Source: Halieaceae bacterium UBA4438 (GTDB taxonomy: Bacteria > Pseudomonadota > Gammaproteobacteria > Pseudomonadales > Halieaceae). Taken from it: 23,464 bases of DNA. Position numbers and translations under genes: made by a program. How positions within the stretch are numbered: position 1 is the first letter of the stretch; each line of letters opens with the position of its first letter. The notes under the pieces were generated by a model. The model was not told where the DNA came from. It searched no databases and saw only the letters and a program-made list of their open reading frames with translations. Positions 16,274 through 23,464 of this stretch are shown here, one piece after another. The stretch covers positions 70,387 through 93,850 of the forward strand of contig DGPO01000132.1 of the NCBI GenBank assembly GCA_002390485.1. The letters are read 5' to 3'.

Positions 16274-17635
16274 ATGAGACACGCCACGTTTGCCGCACTC
16301 GTGCTCGCACTAATTACCCATGCAGGAGCGCAGGCCCAGCCCCGCTCGGTCGTCCTCATTATTGGCGATGGTTTCGATGATCAACACGTGACCATGGGGC
16401 GGAATTACTTGGCTGGCCAGTCGGGCGCGTTGCTGCTGGATCAACTGCCCGTTCGGGGTGCCGTGCAGGTTGAAACCGTCGATGCGGACGGTCGACCTAT
16501 TTACGTCGCGGACTCTGCTAACACAGCGACCTCACTTGCCACCGGTGCGATCACGCAGATCAGCAGGATCGGCAAAAATGGGAACGATGAATCGGTCCCT
16601 ACGGTTCTCGAAGCTGCGGCGGACGCGGGTTACAAAACCGGCATCGTCAGTACGGCGTCAGTAACAGACGCATCACCTGCCGCATTTGCGGCGCACGTGA
16701 CCATCAGGGCGTGCGAAAACCCCGTGACCATTCGCGGAGGTGTTAAATACGGTGTCACCTTCGCAGGTTGTCCCGAGGATTTAGTTGAGAACGGCGGTGC
16801 AGGCTCTATCGCTGAACAACTGGCGGTCAGCCCTGTCGACGTCATTCTCGGCGGTGGTATGGAACACTTTGTCGCACAGCACGAAACCCAACCGACGGCT
16901 CAAACACTGGCTGAACGCGTCGGAGTCACCTTGCTGAGCCAAAGAGAGCAACTCGCTGAGCCGCATTCTGGACGAGTGATCGGGTTATTCTCCGAGGACA
17001 CCATGCCCGTCAAATGGCAGGGTACCGACGGTCGAACCGCCGAAACCATGGAACGCAGCTGGTTGAATCGGGTACACCAAATGATCGGCTCGGTCACACA
17101 ACCTGAGGTGGTGAAATGCGGGGCGAATCCTGACTTTGCCGCCATGCCCTCGCTCGAAGCGATGACCCGCTATGCGGTCGATCATCTGAGTCGCGACAAC
17201 GACAAGGGGTTTTTCTTGACCATCGAGTCCGCATCCATCGATAAGAGAGCGCATGAGCGCGACCCTTGTGGCTCAATCGGTGAAATCGCGCAGCTCGAGT
17301 CCGCGCTCGGCGTTGTCATGGAATATGCCGAGGATCACCCTGAAACACTGATTATTGTGACGGCAGATCACGCTCAGGCCGCACAGATTGTCCCTGACCC
17401 CACCCTGTATAAGTCGTTGCCCATACCCGTTTTTAGTCCGGGTAAAGTGGCACGGGTGGTGACCCCAGAGGGGGGTGTCATGCGCATCAATTATGCCACC
17501 AATAATATTGCTTCAGAGGAGCATACGGGTGCGAATGTGCCTTTATTCGCAAACTCTGAAGGAGCCGAGGCACTCGAACCTTTCATGCGCCAGCGTGAAA
17601 TTTATCACGCGATGATGCGCTATTTGGAGCTGTAA
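16274..17635 (+). CDS. phoA: PhoA-type alkaline phosphatase (periplasmic)
   Basis: A 453-residue phosphomonoesterase with a Sec signal (ATFAALVLALITHAGAQA). It frees phosphate from organic esters in the periplasm. Matches to E. coli PhoA: IGDGFDD (D32, metal), VADSANTATSLATG with nucleophile S81, DASPAAFAAHVTIRAC with phosphate-binding R145 (R166 in PhoA), ESASIDKRAH (E318, D323, H327), PCGSIGEIAQLESAL, TADHAQAAQIV (D365, H366) and EEHTGANVP (H417). Four cysteines (C147, C166, C282, C332) could form two disulfides, as in PhoA. The residue after DSA is Asn where the family pattern prefers a small residue. ATG 16274 follows AGGA by 6 bases; an in-frame start at 16190 would mask the signal peptide. 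The stop is 2 bases before the aldo/keto reductase gene. Confidence 0.92.
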   Translation: MRHATFAALVLALITHAGAQAQPRSVVLIIGDGFDDQHVTMGRNYLAGQSGALLLDQLPVRGAVQVETVDADGRPIYVADSANTATSLATGAITQISRIGKNGNDESVPTVLEAAADAGYKTGIVSTASVTDASPAAFAAHVTIRACENPVTIRGGVKYGVTFAGCPEDLVENGGAGSIAEQLAVSPVDVILGGGMEHFVAQHETQPTAQTLAERVGVTLLSQREQLAEPHSGRVIGLFSEDTMPVKWQGTDGRTAETMERSWLNRVHQMIGSVTQPEVVKCGANPDFAAMPSLEAMTRYAVDHLSRDNDKGFFLTIESASIDKRAHERDPCGSIGEIAQLESALGVVMEYAEDHPETLIIVTADHAQAAQIVPDPTLYKSLPIPVFSPGKVARVVTPEGGVMRINYATNNIASEEHTGANVPLFANSEGAEALEPFMRQREIYHAMMRYLEL

Positions 17636-17637
17636 CA

Positions 17638-18666
17638 ATGACATTGAAAACGATCGACGGACGCGACGTCACTAAAATCTGCCTGGGCACAATGACGTGG
17701 GGGCAACAAAACACAGAGGCCCAAGCACACGAGCAAATGTCTTATGCGCTTGAACGCGGGATCAATATGCTCGATGCCGCTGAAATGTACCCTGTTCCAC
17801 CGCGTGCTGAAACGCAAGGTAGGACGGAGGAATACATTGGCAGTTGGTTTAAAAAAACAGGCCTTCGCGACCAATATGTCCTGGCCACAAAAGCCGCCGG
17901 GCCCAACCCGGAGTTCCACTATTTACGGGGCGGCCCACGTTTCACGAAGGATCAATTAATTGAGGCGGTCAATGGATCTTTGAAGCGACTGCAAACGGAC
18001 TACATCGACCTGTATCAACTGCATTGGCCAGATCGATACACTAATTTTTTTGGTCAGCGCGGCTACCATCACCGTGAGCAGCCCGAGACGCCTATCGACG
18101 AAACATTACGGGCCTTAGAAGAGATCGTGAAGTCAGGGAAAGTCCGCACAATAGGACTCTCCAATGAGACTCCGTGGGGCACAATGAAATTTCTGGAGTT
18201 GGCTGAGCGCGAGGGCTTACCGCGTATTGAGAGCATTCAAAATCCCTACAGCCTGCTCAACCGGACCTACGAAATAGCGATGGCTGAAGTCTCCCAGCGC
18301 GAAGACGTGGGACTGCTCGCGTATTCACCACTGGCAATGGGCCTACTGACCGGAAAATACCGAGACGGGGCACGACCCGACGGTTCTCGTCTTGTCGTTT
18401 TTGAGCGATTCACTCGCTACGAGAGTGTCGAGACATGGGATGCGGCGGAGCGGTACCTACAGCTCGCAGACCAACACGGTCTTAACCCGACGCACATGGC
18501 GCTCGCCTTTGTGAATACTCGACCGTTTGTTCTTTCAAATATCATTGGTGCCACGTCGATGGAGCAACTCAAGATGAACCTAGACAGTTTAGATGTGGTG
18601 CTCGAGAAAGAGGTCCTTAAGGGTATCGCAGCCATTCAGCAGGCGCTGCCAAACCCGTCACCGTAA
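17638..18666 (+). CDS. tas: Aldo/keto reductase, Tas-like (NADPH-dependent)
   Basis: A 342-residue (beta/alpha)8 oxidoreductase reducing aldehydes or ketones with NADPH; E. coli Tas is 346 residues. The AKR catalytic tetrad is complete: D46 and Y51 in LDAAEMYP, K85 in LATKAAG and H129 in LYQLHWPD. The MYPVPPRAETQGRTE loop and the long YTNFFGQRGYHHREQPE insertion are typical of the Tas group. The cofactor end shows IGLSNETPWG and IIGATSMEQL. It begins 2 bases after the phoA stop, and its GGAG ribosome-binding site lies inside the phoA coding end, so the two genes are almost surely cotranscribed despite having no obvious functional link. It has no signal peptide and is cytoplasmic. It ends one base from the gspB stop on the other strand. 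Physiological substrate unknown. Confidence 0.9.
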   Translation: MTLKTIDGRDVTKICLGTMTWGQQNTEAQAHEQMSYALERGINMLDAAEMYPVPPRAETQGRTEEYIGSWFKKTGLRDQYVLATKAAGPNPEFHYLRGGPRFTKDQLIEAVNGSLKRLQTDYIDLYQLHWPDRYTNFFGQRGYHHREQPETPIDETLRALEEIVKSGKVRTIGLSNETPWGTMKFLELAEREGLPRIESIQNPYSLLNRTYEIAMAEVSQREDVGLLAYSPLAMGLLTGKYRDGARPDGSRLVVFERFTRYESVETWDAAERYLQLADQHGLNPTHMALAFVNTRPFVLSNIIGATSMEQLKMNLDSLDVVLEKEVLKGIAAIQQALPNPSP

Positions 18667-18667
18667 A

Positions 18668-19555
18668 TTACATATTAATCCAGCTGTTGCGGGCGCGGAC
18701 TCTAAACTGGGTCTGGCGCCAGCGTAAAATAACGCTGTCAGGGAGAATCTCGACCACGGTGAACGCACCGACTTTCTGACGCTCGCCGGCTGATTCTCCG
18801 TTGAGTACGACGCTTGAACGCCCTGACGGCCGAAAGTCGTGAGCGCTGTAGATGAGCGATGGAATGTCATCTTTGATTTGTTGCGACAGAGTTTCCAACA
18901 GCGGTTCGGTGCTTGCTACCAGCGGGCTAACGCCCAACTCACTTTGCGCCTTTGCCAAAATCTCAGCAAAATCCACAGAGGGTTCCTCGACTGTGCTCGA
19001 CTGATTCGCCTCAATGGCCGGTATCAATACTGAACTCGCCGCGACATCCTCGTCTAAGTTGTCGCCAATAGCATCGTCAGTCATCGAACGCCCCTGGGTG
19101 GCAGCATCCGACGCCTCATTCATCGCCGCATACAACTTGGCCAGCTGCGCCTCGTCCTGCTTCGGTGCAGCCGCTGGCTGCTCTGGAATATTAATGACTA
19201 CCGGTCGCAATGCGACCTCCCTTTTGGCCTTAGGAGGCTGCTGAGCCCCCTCACGGGATACGGTCTCGAGTGGCTTAGTATCACTACCTTGCGGCAACAA
19301 ATTTGCAGCAGACACAGACCCCGGGACATCAAGAGGCGCACTCGCAGCGCCATTGGGACTCTTAAATAACGACGTTGCGTAAAAGACCCCTCCGATCAAC
19401 AACAGCGCCAGACACCCGAGGGTGATGCCGGTAAGCGATGTCGTCCAGCTTCTGGTTTGATGCGAAGCCACAAAATGCTCGGTGTCCACCGAGGGCACGT
19501 CGCCCCGAGTATCCACCTCCTTTGAGCGTTTTATGGCGTCAAGAATCATCGACAT
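18668..19555 (-). CDS. gspB: GspB-like type II secretion accessory protein
   Basis: A 295-residue bitopic inner-membrane protein: short cytoplasmic N-terminus MSMILDAIKRSKEV, one membrane span (about 40-62), a long low-complexity Pro/Ala/Ser/Glu-rich periplasmic linker, and a C-terminal GspB domain (about 230-295) ending FTVVEILPDSVILRWRQTQF then VRARNSWINM. In Aeromonas and Vibrio, GspB (ExeB) works with GspA (ExeA) to place the GspD secretin multimer through peptidoglycan. Start at 19555: the ATG overlaps the gspA stop (TGATG), with AGGAG 8 bases upstream inside gspA, a clear sign of translational coupling. A longer form from 19573 lacks support. No other gsp genes are in the window. The family call rests mainly on the C-terminal domain and the gspA partner. 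Confidence 0.8.
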   Translation of the reverse strand: MSMILDAIKRSKEVDTRGDVPSVDTEHFVASHQTRSWTTSLTGITLGCLALLLIGGVFYATSLFKSPNGAASAPLDVPGSVSAANLLPQGSDTKPLETVSREGAQQPPKAKREVALRPVVINIPEQPAAAPKQDEAQLAKLYAAMNEASDAATQGRSMTDDAIGDNLDEDVAASSVLIPAIEANQSSTVEEPSVDFAEILAKAQSELGVSPLVASTEPLLETLSQQIKDDIPSLIYSAHDFRPSGRSSVVLNGESAGERQKVGAFTVVEILPDSVILRWRQTQFRVRARNSWINM

Positions 19556-21189
19556 CAGGGCGACTCCTGCCAACGTTGAGCACGTTGTAATGCTCGGGTT
19601 GTTGTCAGGCCCACGTTTAACCGGTCGTTGAGCCGCAACAGCGTTTGCTCTCCCACCACCCCATCGGCCACTAAGCCCTCAGCGGCTTGAAACAACCGCA
19701 CTCGCGTTGCTAAGGCGTCACCAAACTGAGAAATGGTCGTCAGTGACACACCGTCAAGTGTTGCAAACATTTGCGCCACTTCAGCGACCACAGGCCCTGA
19801 CTCTCCCAAACCGATAGGACCCACCCAACCACGGGGTGGCTGCCACAGATACTGGTATCGACCTGTCCAGGTCGGAGCAAGATCAGACAAAGGCGCCGAC
19901 ACCAGCCCTTGATCGCTCCACAAAATAGCCTCCACCCCCTCAAAACGAAGTACGAGCACACTTTCAGCAAATCGTTGTGGCGTCACCATTTCCAACAGCA
20001 CAGGTCGATTTAAGGACGCAATGTCATTCCACACGGCAGCAACACCCTCACTGCAACGAATGCCGGTCATTGGTGGCGGCGGACAGACCGAGCCGGGCGA
20101 CGGTACGTCGCTAGCAAGGAGCCACAGTCGTTCACGCCCGGCATCAGGCGAAAAGGTCCAGGTGACCGGAGACTGATCGATGATCGGTTCAGAAGTATTA
20201 ACTTCCCCGGCATCTGTTGCGGTTGTTGCAGAAACAGGCTTATTGGGGGACGTCTTATCCACTAGCCCTGATGGACCGCTCGCCCAGAGCAGCCAGGCAA
20301 CGGCCAGACCGAGGACCAGCACAGCACCTAACACAACCGGCACAAGGGCCCGCTGCCAGGACGCCTTATCTGTCATTTCTCCGAAGACTTCGGTCGCAGC
20401 GTCACGAACCAACAGCCGCGTCACGCGGCTCTTTTTCTGCCCGTAAGCCCCAAGGAGCGAGCGGTCACACAGGACGTTGATCAGTCGCGGGATGCCGCGA
20501 GTCAGACTGTGTATGCGGCGCACTGCGGATGTTTCAAATAAGCTCACGCCACCTTTGAGGCCCGCAACCTCTAATCGATGTTTTATGTAAGCAGCCGTTT
20601 CATCGAAATTGAGCGGCTGAAGATTGTAGCGCGCGGTAATGCGCTGATTGAGTTGTCTCAGTTCGGGTCGCGATAGTTTTTCAGTCAACTCGGGCTGACC
20701 GATCAAGATAATCTGCAGTAGTTTCTCGTCGTTAGTCTCAAGATTTGTCAATAACCGAATCTGTTCGAGGACATTGAAATCCAGGTGCTGCGCCTCGTCG
20801 ATCATCAACACGGTTCGGCGACCACGCTCATAATTTTCCAGCAAATAGCGGTGCAATGCATCGGTCAATGCTTTAAGGCTCTGCGTACCTGCAGGGTAAT
20901 CAATGGACAACTCATCACACGCACTCGCCAACAGTTCAACGGCGCTCAATGCGGGATTTAAAATAATCGCAAGGTCTGTTGTGTCGGGCAATTGCTCAAG
21001 TAGGCAACGGTTGATTGTGGTTTTGCCCGTTCCCACCTCACCGGTCAGTAAAATAAAGCCCCCGCCGCCACTGACGCCGTAGAGTAAATGGGCCAACGCA
21101 TCACGGTGCCGCTGGCTCATAAACAGATAGCGCGGATTCACTGCAATCGAAAATGGGGCTTCATTCAGGCCAAAGTGTTGGTGATACAT
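19555..21189 (-). CDS. gspA: GspA/ExeA-like AAA+ ATPase with peptidoglycan-binding domain
   Basis: A 544-residue inner-membrane ATPase. It begins MYHQHFGLNEAPFSIAVNPR, the usual ExeA/GspA opening, followed by Walker A GEVGTGKTT (50-58), Walker B VLMIDEAQ (127-134), QPEL sensor region (165-168) and RGIPRLINVLCDR (231-243). One membrane span (about 281-303) leads to a periplasmic half with a peptidoglycan-binding type 1 domain near 490-535 (VRLFQAAEGLVADGVVGEQT). ATP hydrolysis is thought to drive remodelling that lets the type II secretin assemble through the wall. The ATG at 21189 has a weak ribosome-binding site. A CATAAT -10-like hexamer lies at 21223-21218 on the minus strand without a good -35. 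It is coupled to gspB through TGATG. Confidence 0.87.
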   Translation of the reverse strand: MYHQHFGLNEAPFSIAVNPRYLFMSQRHRDALAHLLYGVSGGGGFILLTGEVGTGKTTINRCLLEQLPDTTDLAIILNPALSAVELLASACDELSIDYPAGTQSLKALTDALHRYLLENYERGRRTVLMIDEAQHLDFNVLEQIRLLTNLETNDEKLLQIILIGQPELTEKLSRPELRQLNQRITARYNLQPLNFDETAAYIKHRLEVAGLKGGVSLFETSAVRRIHSLTRGIPRLINVLCDRSLLGAYGQKKSRVTRLLVRDAATEVFGEMTDKASWQRALVPVVLGAVLVLGLAVAWLLWASGPSGLVDKTSPNKPVSATTATDAGEVNTSEPIIDQSPVTWTFSPDAGRERLWLLASDVPSPGSVCPPPPMTGIRCSEGVAAVWNDIASLNRPVLLEMVTPQRFAESVLVLRFEGVEAILWSDQGLVSAPLSDLAPTWTGRYQYLWQPPRGWVGPIGLGESGPVVAEVAQMFATLDGVSLTTISQFGDALATRVRLFQAAEGLVADGVVGEQTLLRLNDRLNVGLTTTRALQRAQRWQESP

Positions 21190-21348
21190 GCAAATTCTTA
21201 CTCAAGTTGGTCCGACTATTATGCACCGCGTAAATACCATTCCCTAATAGAGATAATCACGCGACTTGCTTGCCGGGTAAAAAAACATACTGTAAGTTCA
21301 AACGCGAAATTCTAATGCCCCATCAGCCCTGCGTTATAGGAGACTCAA

Positions 21349-22308
21349 ATGGCCGTGCCATCGATACTTAAAGACAACCTGTCGATTCCCGTGATCGGTT
21401 CACCCCTTTTCATCATCTCGAATCCAGATTTAGTGATCGCTCAATGCAAAGCAGGTGTTATCGGATCTTTTCCGTCGCTCAATGCACGACCCGAGCCGGT
21501 GCTTGAAGAGTGGCTAGACCGCATTACTTCCGAGCTTAAAGACCACAACAAAAACAACCCCGACAACAAAGCCGCACCGTTCGCTGTTAATCAAATCGTG
21601 CACGGCTCCAACGGCCGCCTCAAGTTCGATATGGACATGTGCGAAAAGTACGAGGTGCCAATTATCATTACGTCGCTCGGCGCCAAGCAGTGGGTGAACG
21701 ATCAGGTCCACGGTTGGGGCGGCATTGTATTGCATGACATCATTAACAATCGTTACGCAAAAAGCGCAATCAACAAAGGCGCAGACGGTCTAATCGCCGT
21801 TGCCGCGGGTGCTGGCGGTCACGCAGGACAGCTCTCGCCCTTTGCCCTGATCCAGGAAATTCGTGAGTGGTTCGACGGCCCACTGTTGCTGTCGGGCTCG
21901 ATGGCAACCGGCGATTCGGTCCTCGCAGCACAAGCGATGGGCGCGGACATGGGCTACATTGGCTCAGCGTTCATTGCCACCGAGGAAGCCAACGCGGATG
22001 ACGGTTACAAGCAAGCGATCGTTGACTGCGGCGCTGATGACATCGTTTACAGCAGTCTGTTCACGGGTGTACACGGCAACTATCTAAAGCCTTCTATCGA
22101 AAATGCCGGTCTGGACCCCAACAACCTGCCAGAGAGCGATCCAACAAAAATGGATTTTGGCTCGGGCGGTAACACTGACGCGAAGGCGTGGAAAGACATT
22201 TGGGGCTCCGGCCAAGGTATTGGTGCCGTCAAAGCACGAGAAACAGCGGGCGAGTACATTGCCAAACTGGTTGGCGAGTACAACGCGGCCAAGGCGAGGA
22301 TTCTCTGA
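21349..22308 (+). CDS. Nitronate monooxygenase / 2-nitropropane dioxygenase-like flavoprotein
   Basis: A 319-residue FMN-dependent TIM-barrel protein of the NMO/2-NPD family, which oxidises toxic alkyl nitronates; many members have other, unknown roles. Visible: IGSPLFIISNPDLVIAQCKAG (N-terminal barrel), PFAVNQIVH, the glycine-rich AAGAGGHAGQLSPFAL (FMN phosphate and catalytic-type His), LLSGSMATGDSVLAAQAMGAD and GYIGSAFIATEEA, in the order usual for the family. The ATG follows AGGAG by 6 bases. It is divergent from gspA. The HMG-CoA reductase gene begins 2 bases after its stop, so the two are very likely cotranscribed. PfaD-type enoyl reductases share the fold but are longer, and no polyketide genes are nearby. 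Confidence 0.87.
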   Translation: MAVPSILKDNLSIPVIGSPLFIISNPDLVIAQCKAGVIGSFPSLNARPEPVLEEWLDRITSELKDHNKNNPDNKAAPFAVNQIVHGSNGRLKFDMDMCEKYEVPIIITSLGAKQWVNDQVHGWGGIVLHDIINNRYAKSAINKGADGLIAVAAGAGGHAGQLSPFALIQEIREWFDGPLLLSGSMATGDSVLAAQAMGADMGYIGSAFIATEEANADDGYKQAIVDCGADDIVYSSLFTGVHGNYLKPSIENAGLDPNNLPESDPTKMDFGSGGNTDAKAWKDIWGSGQGIGAVKARETAGEYIAKLVGEYNAAKARIL

Positions 22309-22310
22309 CG

Positions 22311-23464
22311 ATGACGCAGGGCAGAGCCAAGATCCCACGCTCGGGCGAGGATGACTACAGTGCAGAGATTATTGCAGATCGTCAGGCCTTCATCGAGGCG
22401 CAGACCGGTGTAAAACTTGATCACACCAAGCAGTTCTCGTACGACCCGCATGTTATGTCGGGCAACATCGAGAACATCTGGGGCGTGGCTCAAATCCCCA
22501 TTGGTGTCGCGGGTCCACTGTTGGTGGACGGTGAATACGCAAAGGGTGAGTTCTTCGTCCCTATGGCAACCGTTGAAGGCACCATGCTGGCCAGCTACAA
22601 CCGCGGCATGAAGGTCATTCGCGAGTCAGGCGGCGTGAAAACCACGGTATCGGCGGAGTCGATGCAGCGCGCGCCGCTCTTCATTTTTAACGATGCGCGA
22701 GAGGCACGTGACTTCCAGTTGTGGCTTCGCGCTAATGTTGAGACGATTCGAGAGCAAGCCGAGAGCACAACCTCGGTGGGTAAGCTGCTCGAAATTGAGA
22801 ACTATCACACGCACAACTTCATCGCGTGTCGATTTGACTACTCAACGGGCGACGCGGCGGGTCAGAATATGACGAGCCGTGCGACCTTTTTTGCCTGCGA
22901 ATGGATCCGTAAGAACTACCCTGGCCCCCTAAAGAACTACATGCTGTCAGGCAGTTGGGATACCGAGAAAAAAACGTCTGCCGTCAATATGCTCAAAGGC
23001 CGTGGCCGTCGCGTAACGGCAGAAGTGACGATTCCTCGAAAAGTACTGATGGACAACCTGCGCATCACCCCGGAACAAATGCAGTACGGCTATCAAATCA
23101 CAACGTTGTCGGCTTTAACGACGTCAAGTTCGAACAATGCAAGCCACCCTGCCAATGGTTTGGCCGCCTTGTACGCCGCCACCGGACAGGACCTCGCTAA
23201 CATCGGAGAGTCCAACCAGTGCACGGTTTATCAGCGCATGACGCGTGACGGCGATCACTACTTCTCGATCACCCTGCCGTCCATCATCATGGCAAGCTAC
23301 GGTGGCGGCACAAACCTGCCGACGCAGCGCGAGTGCTTAGAAATGATGGACTGCTTTGGTCAAGATCGAGCGCTCAAACTTTGTGAAATAGCGGCAGGAT
23401 TAGTGGTTGCTGGCGAATTATCCCTCGCGGCGGCGACTCGAGTCGACAAGGTGACCCGCACCAA
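22311..23464 (+). CDS. Hydroxymethylglutaryl-CoA reductase, class I-like (3' end outside window)
   Basis: An open frame of 384 complete codons runs off the right edge with no stop. It matches class I HMG-CoA reductase, which makes mevalonate from HMG-CoA using NADPH: ENIWGVAQIPIGVAGPLLVDG (54-74), PMATVEGTMLASYNRG (84-99, catalytic-type E89), SGGVKTTV, DAAGQNMTSRAT (181-192, NADP-binding DAMGMNM type), WDTEKKTSAVNMLKGRGRRV (216-235, K220/K221), NASHPANGLAALYAATGQDL (276-295, D294), TLPSIIMASYGGGTNLPTQ (321-339) and VVAGELSLAA. Start ATG 22311 lies 2 bases after the flavoprotein stop, with GAGG about 11 bases upstream. The family's catalytic C-terminal histidine is not reached or is absent (see findings). 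HMG-CoA reductase is uncommon in gammaproteobacteria, which normally use the MEP pathway. Confidence 0.85.
   Translation, partial: MTQGRAKIPRSGEDDYSAEIIADRQAFIEAQTGVKLDHTKQFSYDPHVMSGNIENIWGVAQIPIGVAGPLLVDGEYAKGEFFVPMATVEGTMLASYNRGMKVIRESGGVKTTVSAESMQRAPLFIFNDAREARDFQLWLRANVETIREQAESTTSVGKLLEIENYHTHNFIACRFDYSTGDAAGQNMTSRATFFACEWIRKNYPGPLKNYMLSGSWDTEKKTSAVNMLKGRGRRVTAEVTIPRKVLMDNLRITPEQMQYGYQITTLSALTTSSSNNASHPANGLAALYAATGQDLANIGESNQCTVYQRMTRDGDHYFSITLPSIIMASYGGGTNLPTQRECLEMMDCFGQDRALKLCEIAAGLVVAGELSLAAATRVDKVTRT

Noticed and set aside
21216..21250. CTATTA ... TAATAG inverted repeat upstream of gspA
   Set aside because: Six-base arms of pure A/T-rich sequence 23 bases apart occur readily by chance in this AT-rich gap.

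Overview
The window looks like chromosome of a free-living, probably marine, gammaproteobacterium. The RapA tail, Ppx, PhoA, Tas-like reductase and GspA/GspB all resemble gammaproteobacterial versions. The many acyl-CoA genes, a DUF3604 protein and the tight packing suggest the OM60/NOR5 (Halieaceae) or a related oligotrophic group. That placement is inference; there is no rRNA or other marker here. I see no tRNA, rRNA, CRISPR, insertion sequence, prophage or integrase, and no stretch over 300 bases without a gene.

Layout. 3-701: C-terminal part of rapA. 709-5176 (minus): an apparent operon read as acyl-CoA ligase, PaaG-like crotonase, secreted DUF3604 protein. Facing away from it, 5341-6354 encodes an ACAD10/11- or LvaA-type small-molecule kinase. 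6342-8171 (minus) is a soluble GAF hybrid histidine kinase with a receiver domain; 8228-9589 (plus) is a GntP-family permease. 9630-11147 (minus) is a second acyl-CoA synthetase, divergent from 11244-13159, an overlapping pair of D-amino-acid transaminase and alanine racemase genes. 13230-14768 is ppx and 14795-16102 (minus) is an ammonium transporter. 16274-18666 is a PhoA-type alkaline phosphatase tightly followed by a Tas-like aldo/keto reductase. 18668-21189 (minus) is gspA-gspB. 21349-22308 is a nitronate-monooxygenase-like flavoprotein, followed after 2 bases by an HMG-CoA reductase (22311 to the window end) with no stop codon inside the window.

How the parts may work together. The left half (ligase, crotonase, kinase, permease, second ligase) looks like uptake, CoA activation and catabolism of an organic or hydroxy acid. 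The middle makes D-alanine and D-glutamate for peptidoglycan. Next comes phosphate and nitrogen handling (Ppx, Amt, PhoA with a possible Pho box). GspA/GspB would help place a type II secretion secretin through peptidoglycan.

No clearly new system is obvious. The best leads are the kinase/ligase/crotonase cluster, the class I HMG-CoA reductase paired with a flavoprotein, the coupled D-amino-acid pair, and a 16-base dyad in the ligase promoter at 11195-11210. Genes alternate strand often, and five tail-to-tail pairs are separated by 40 bases or less (one overlaps) with no recognisable terminator.
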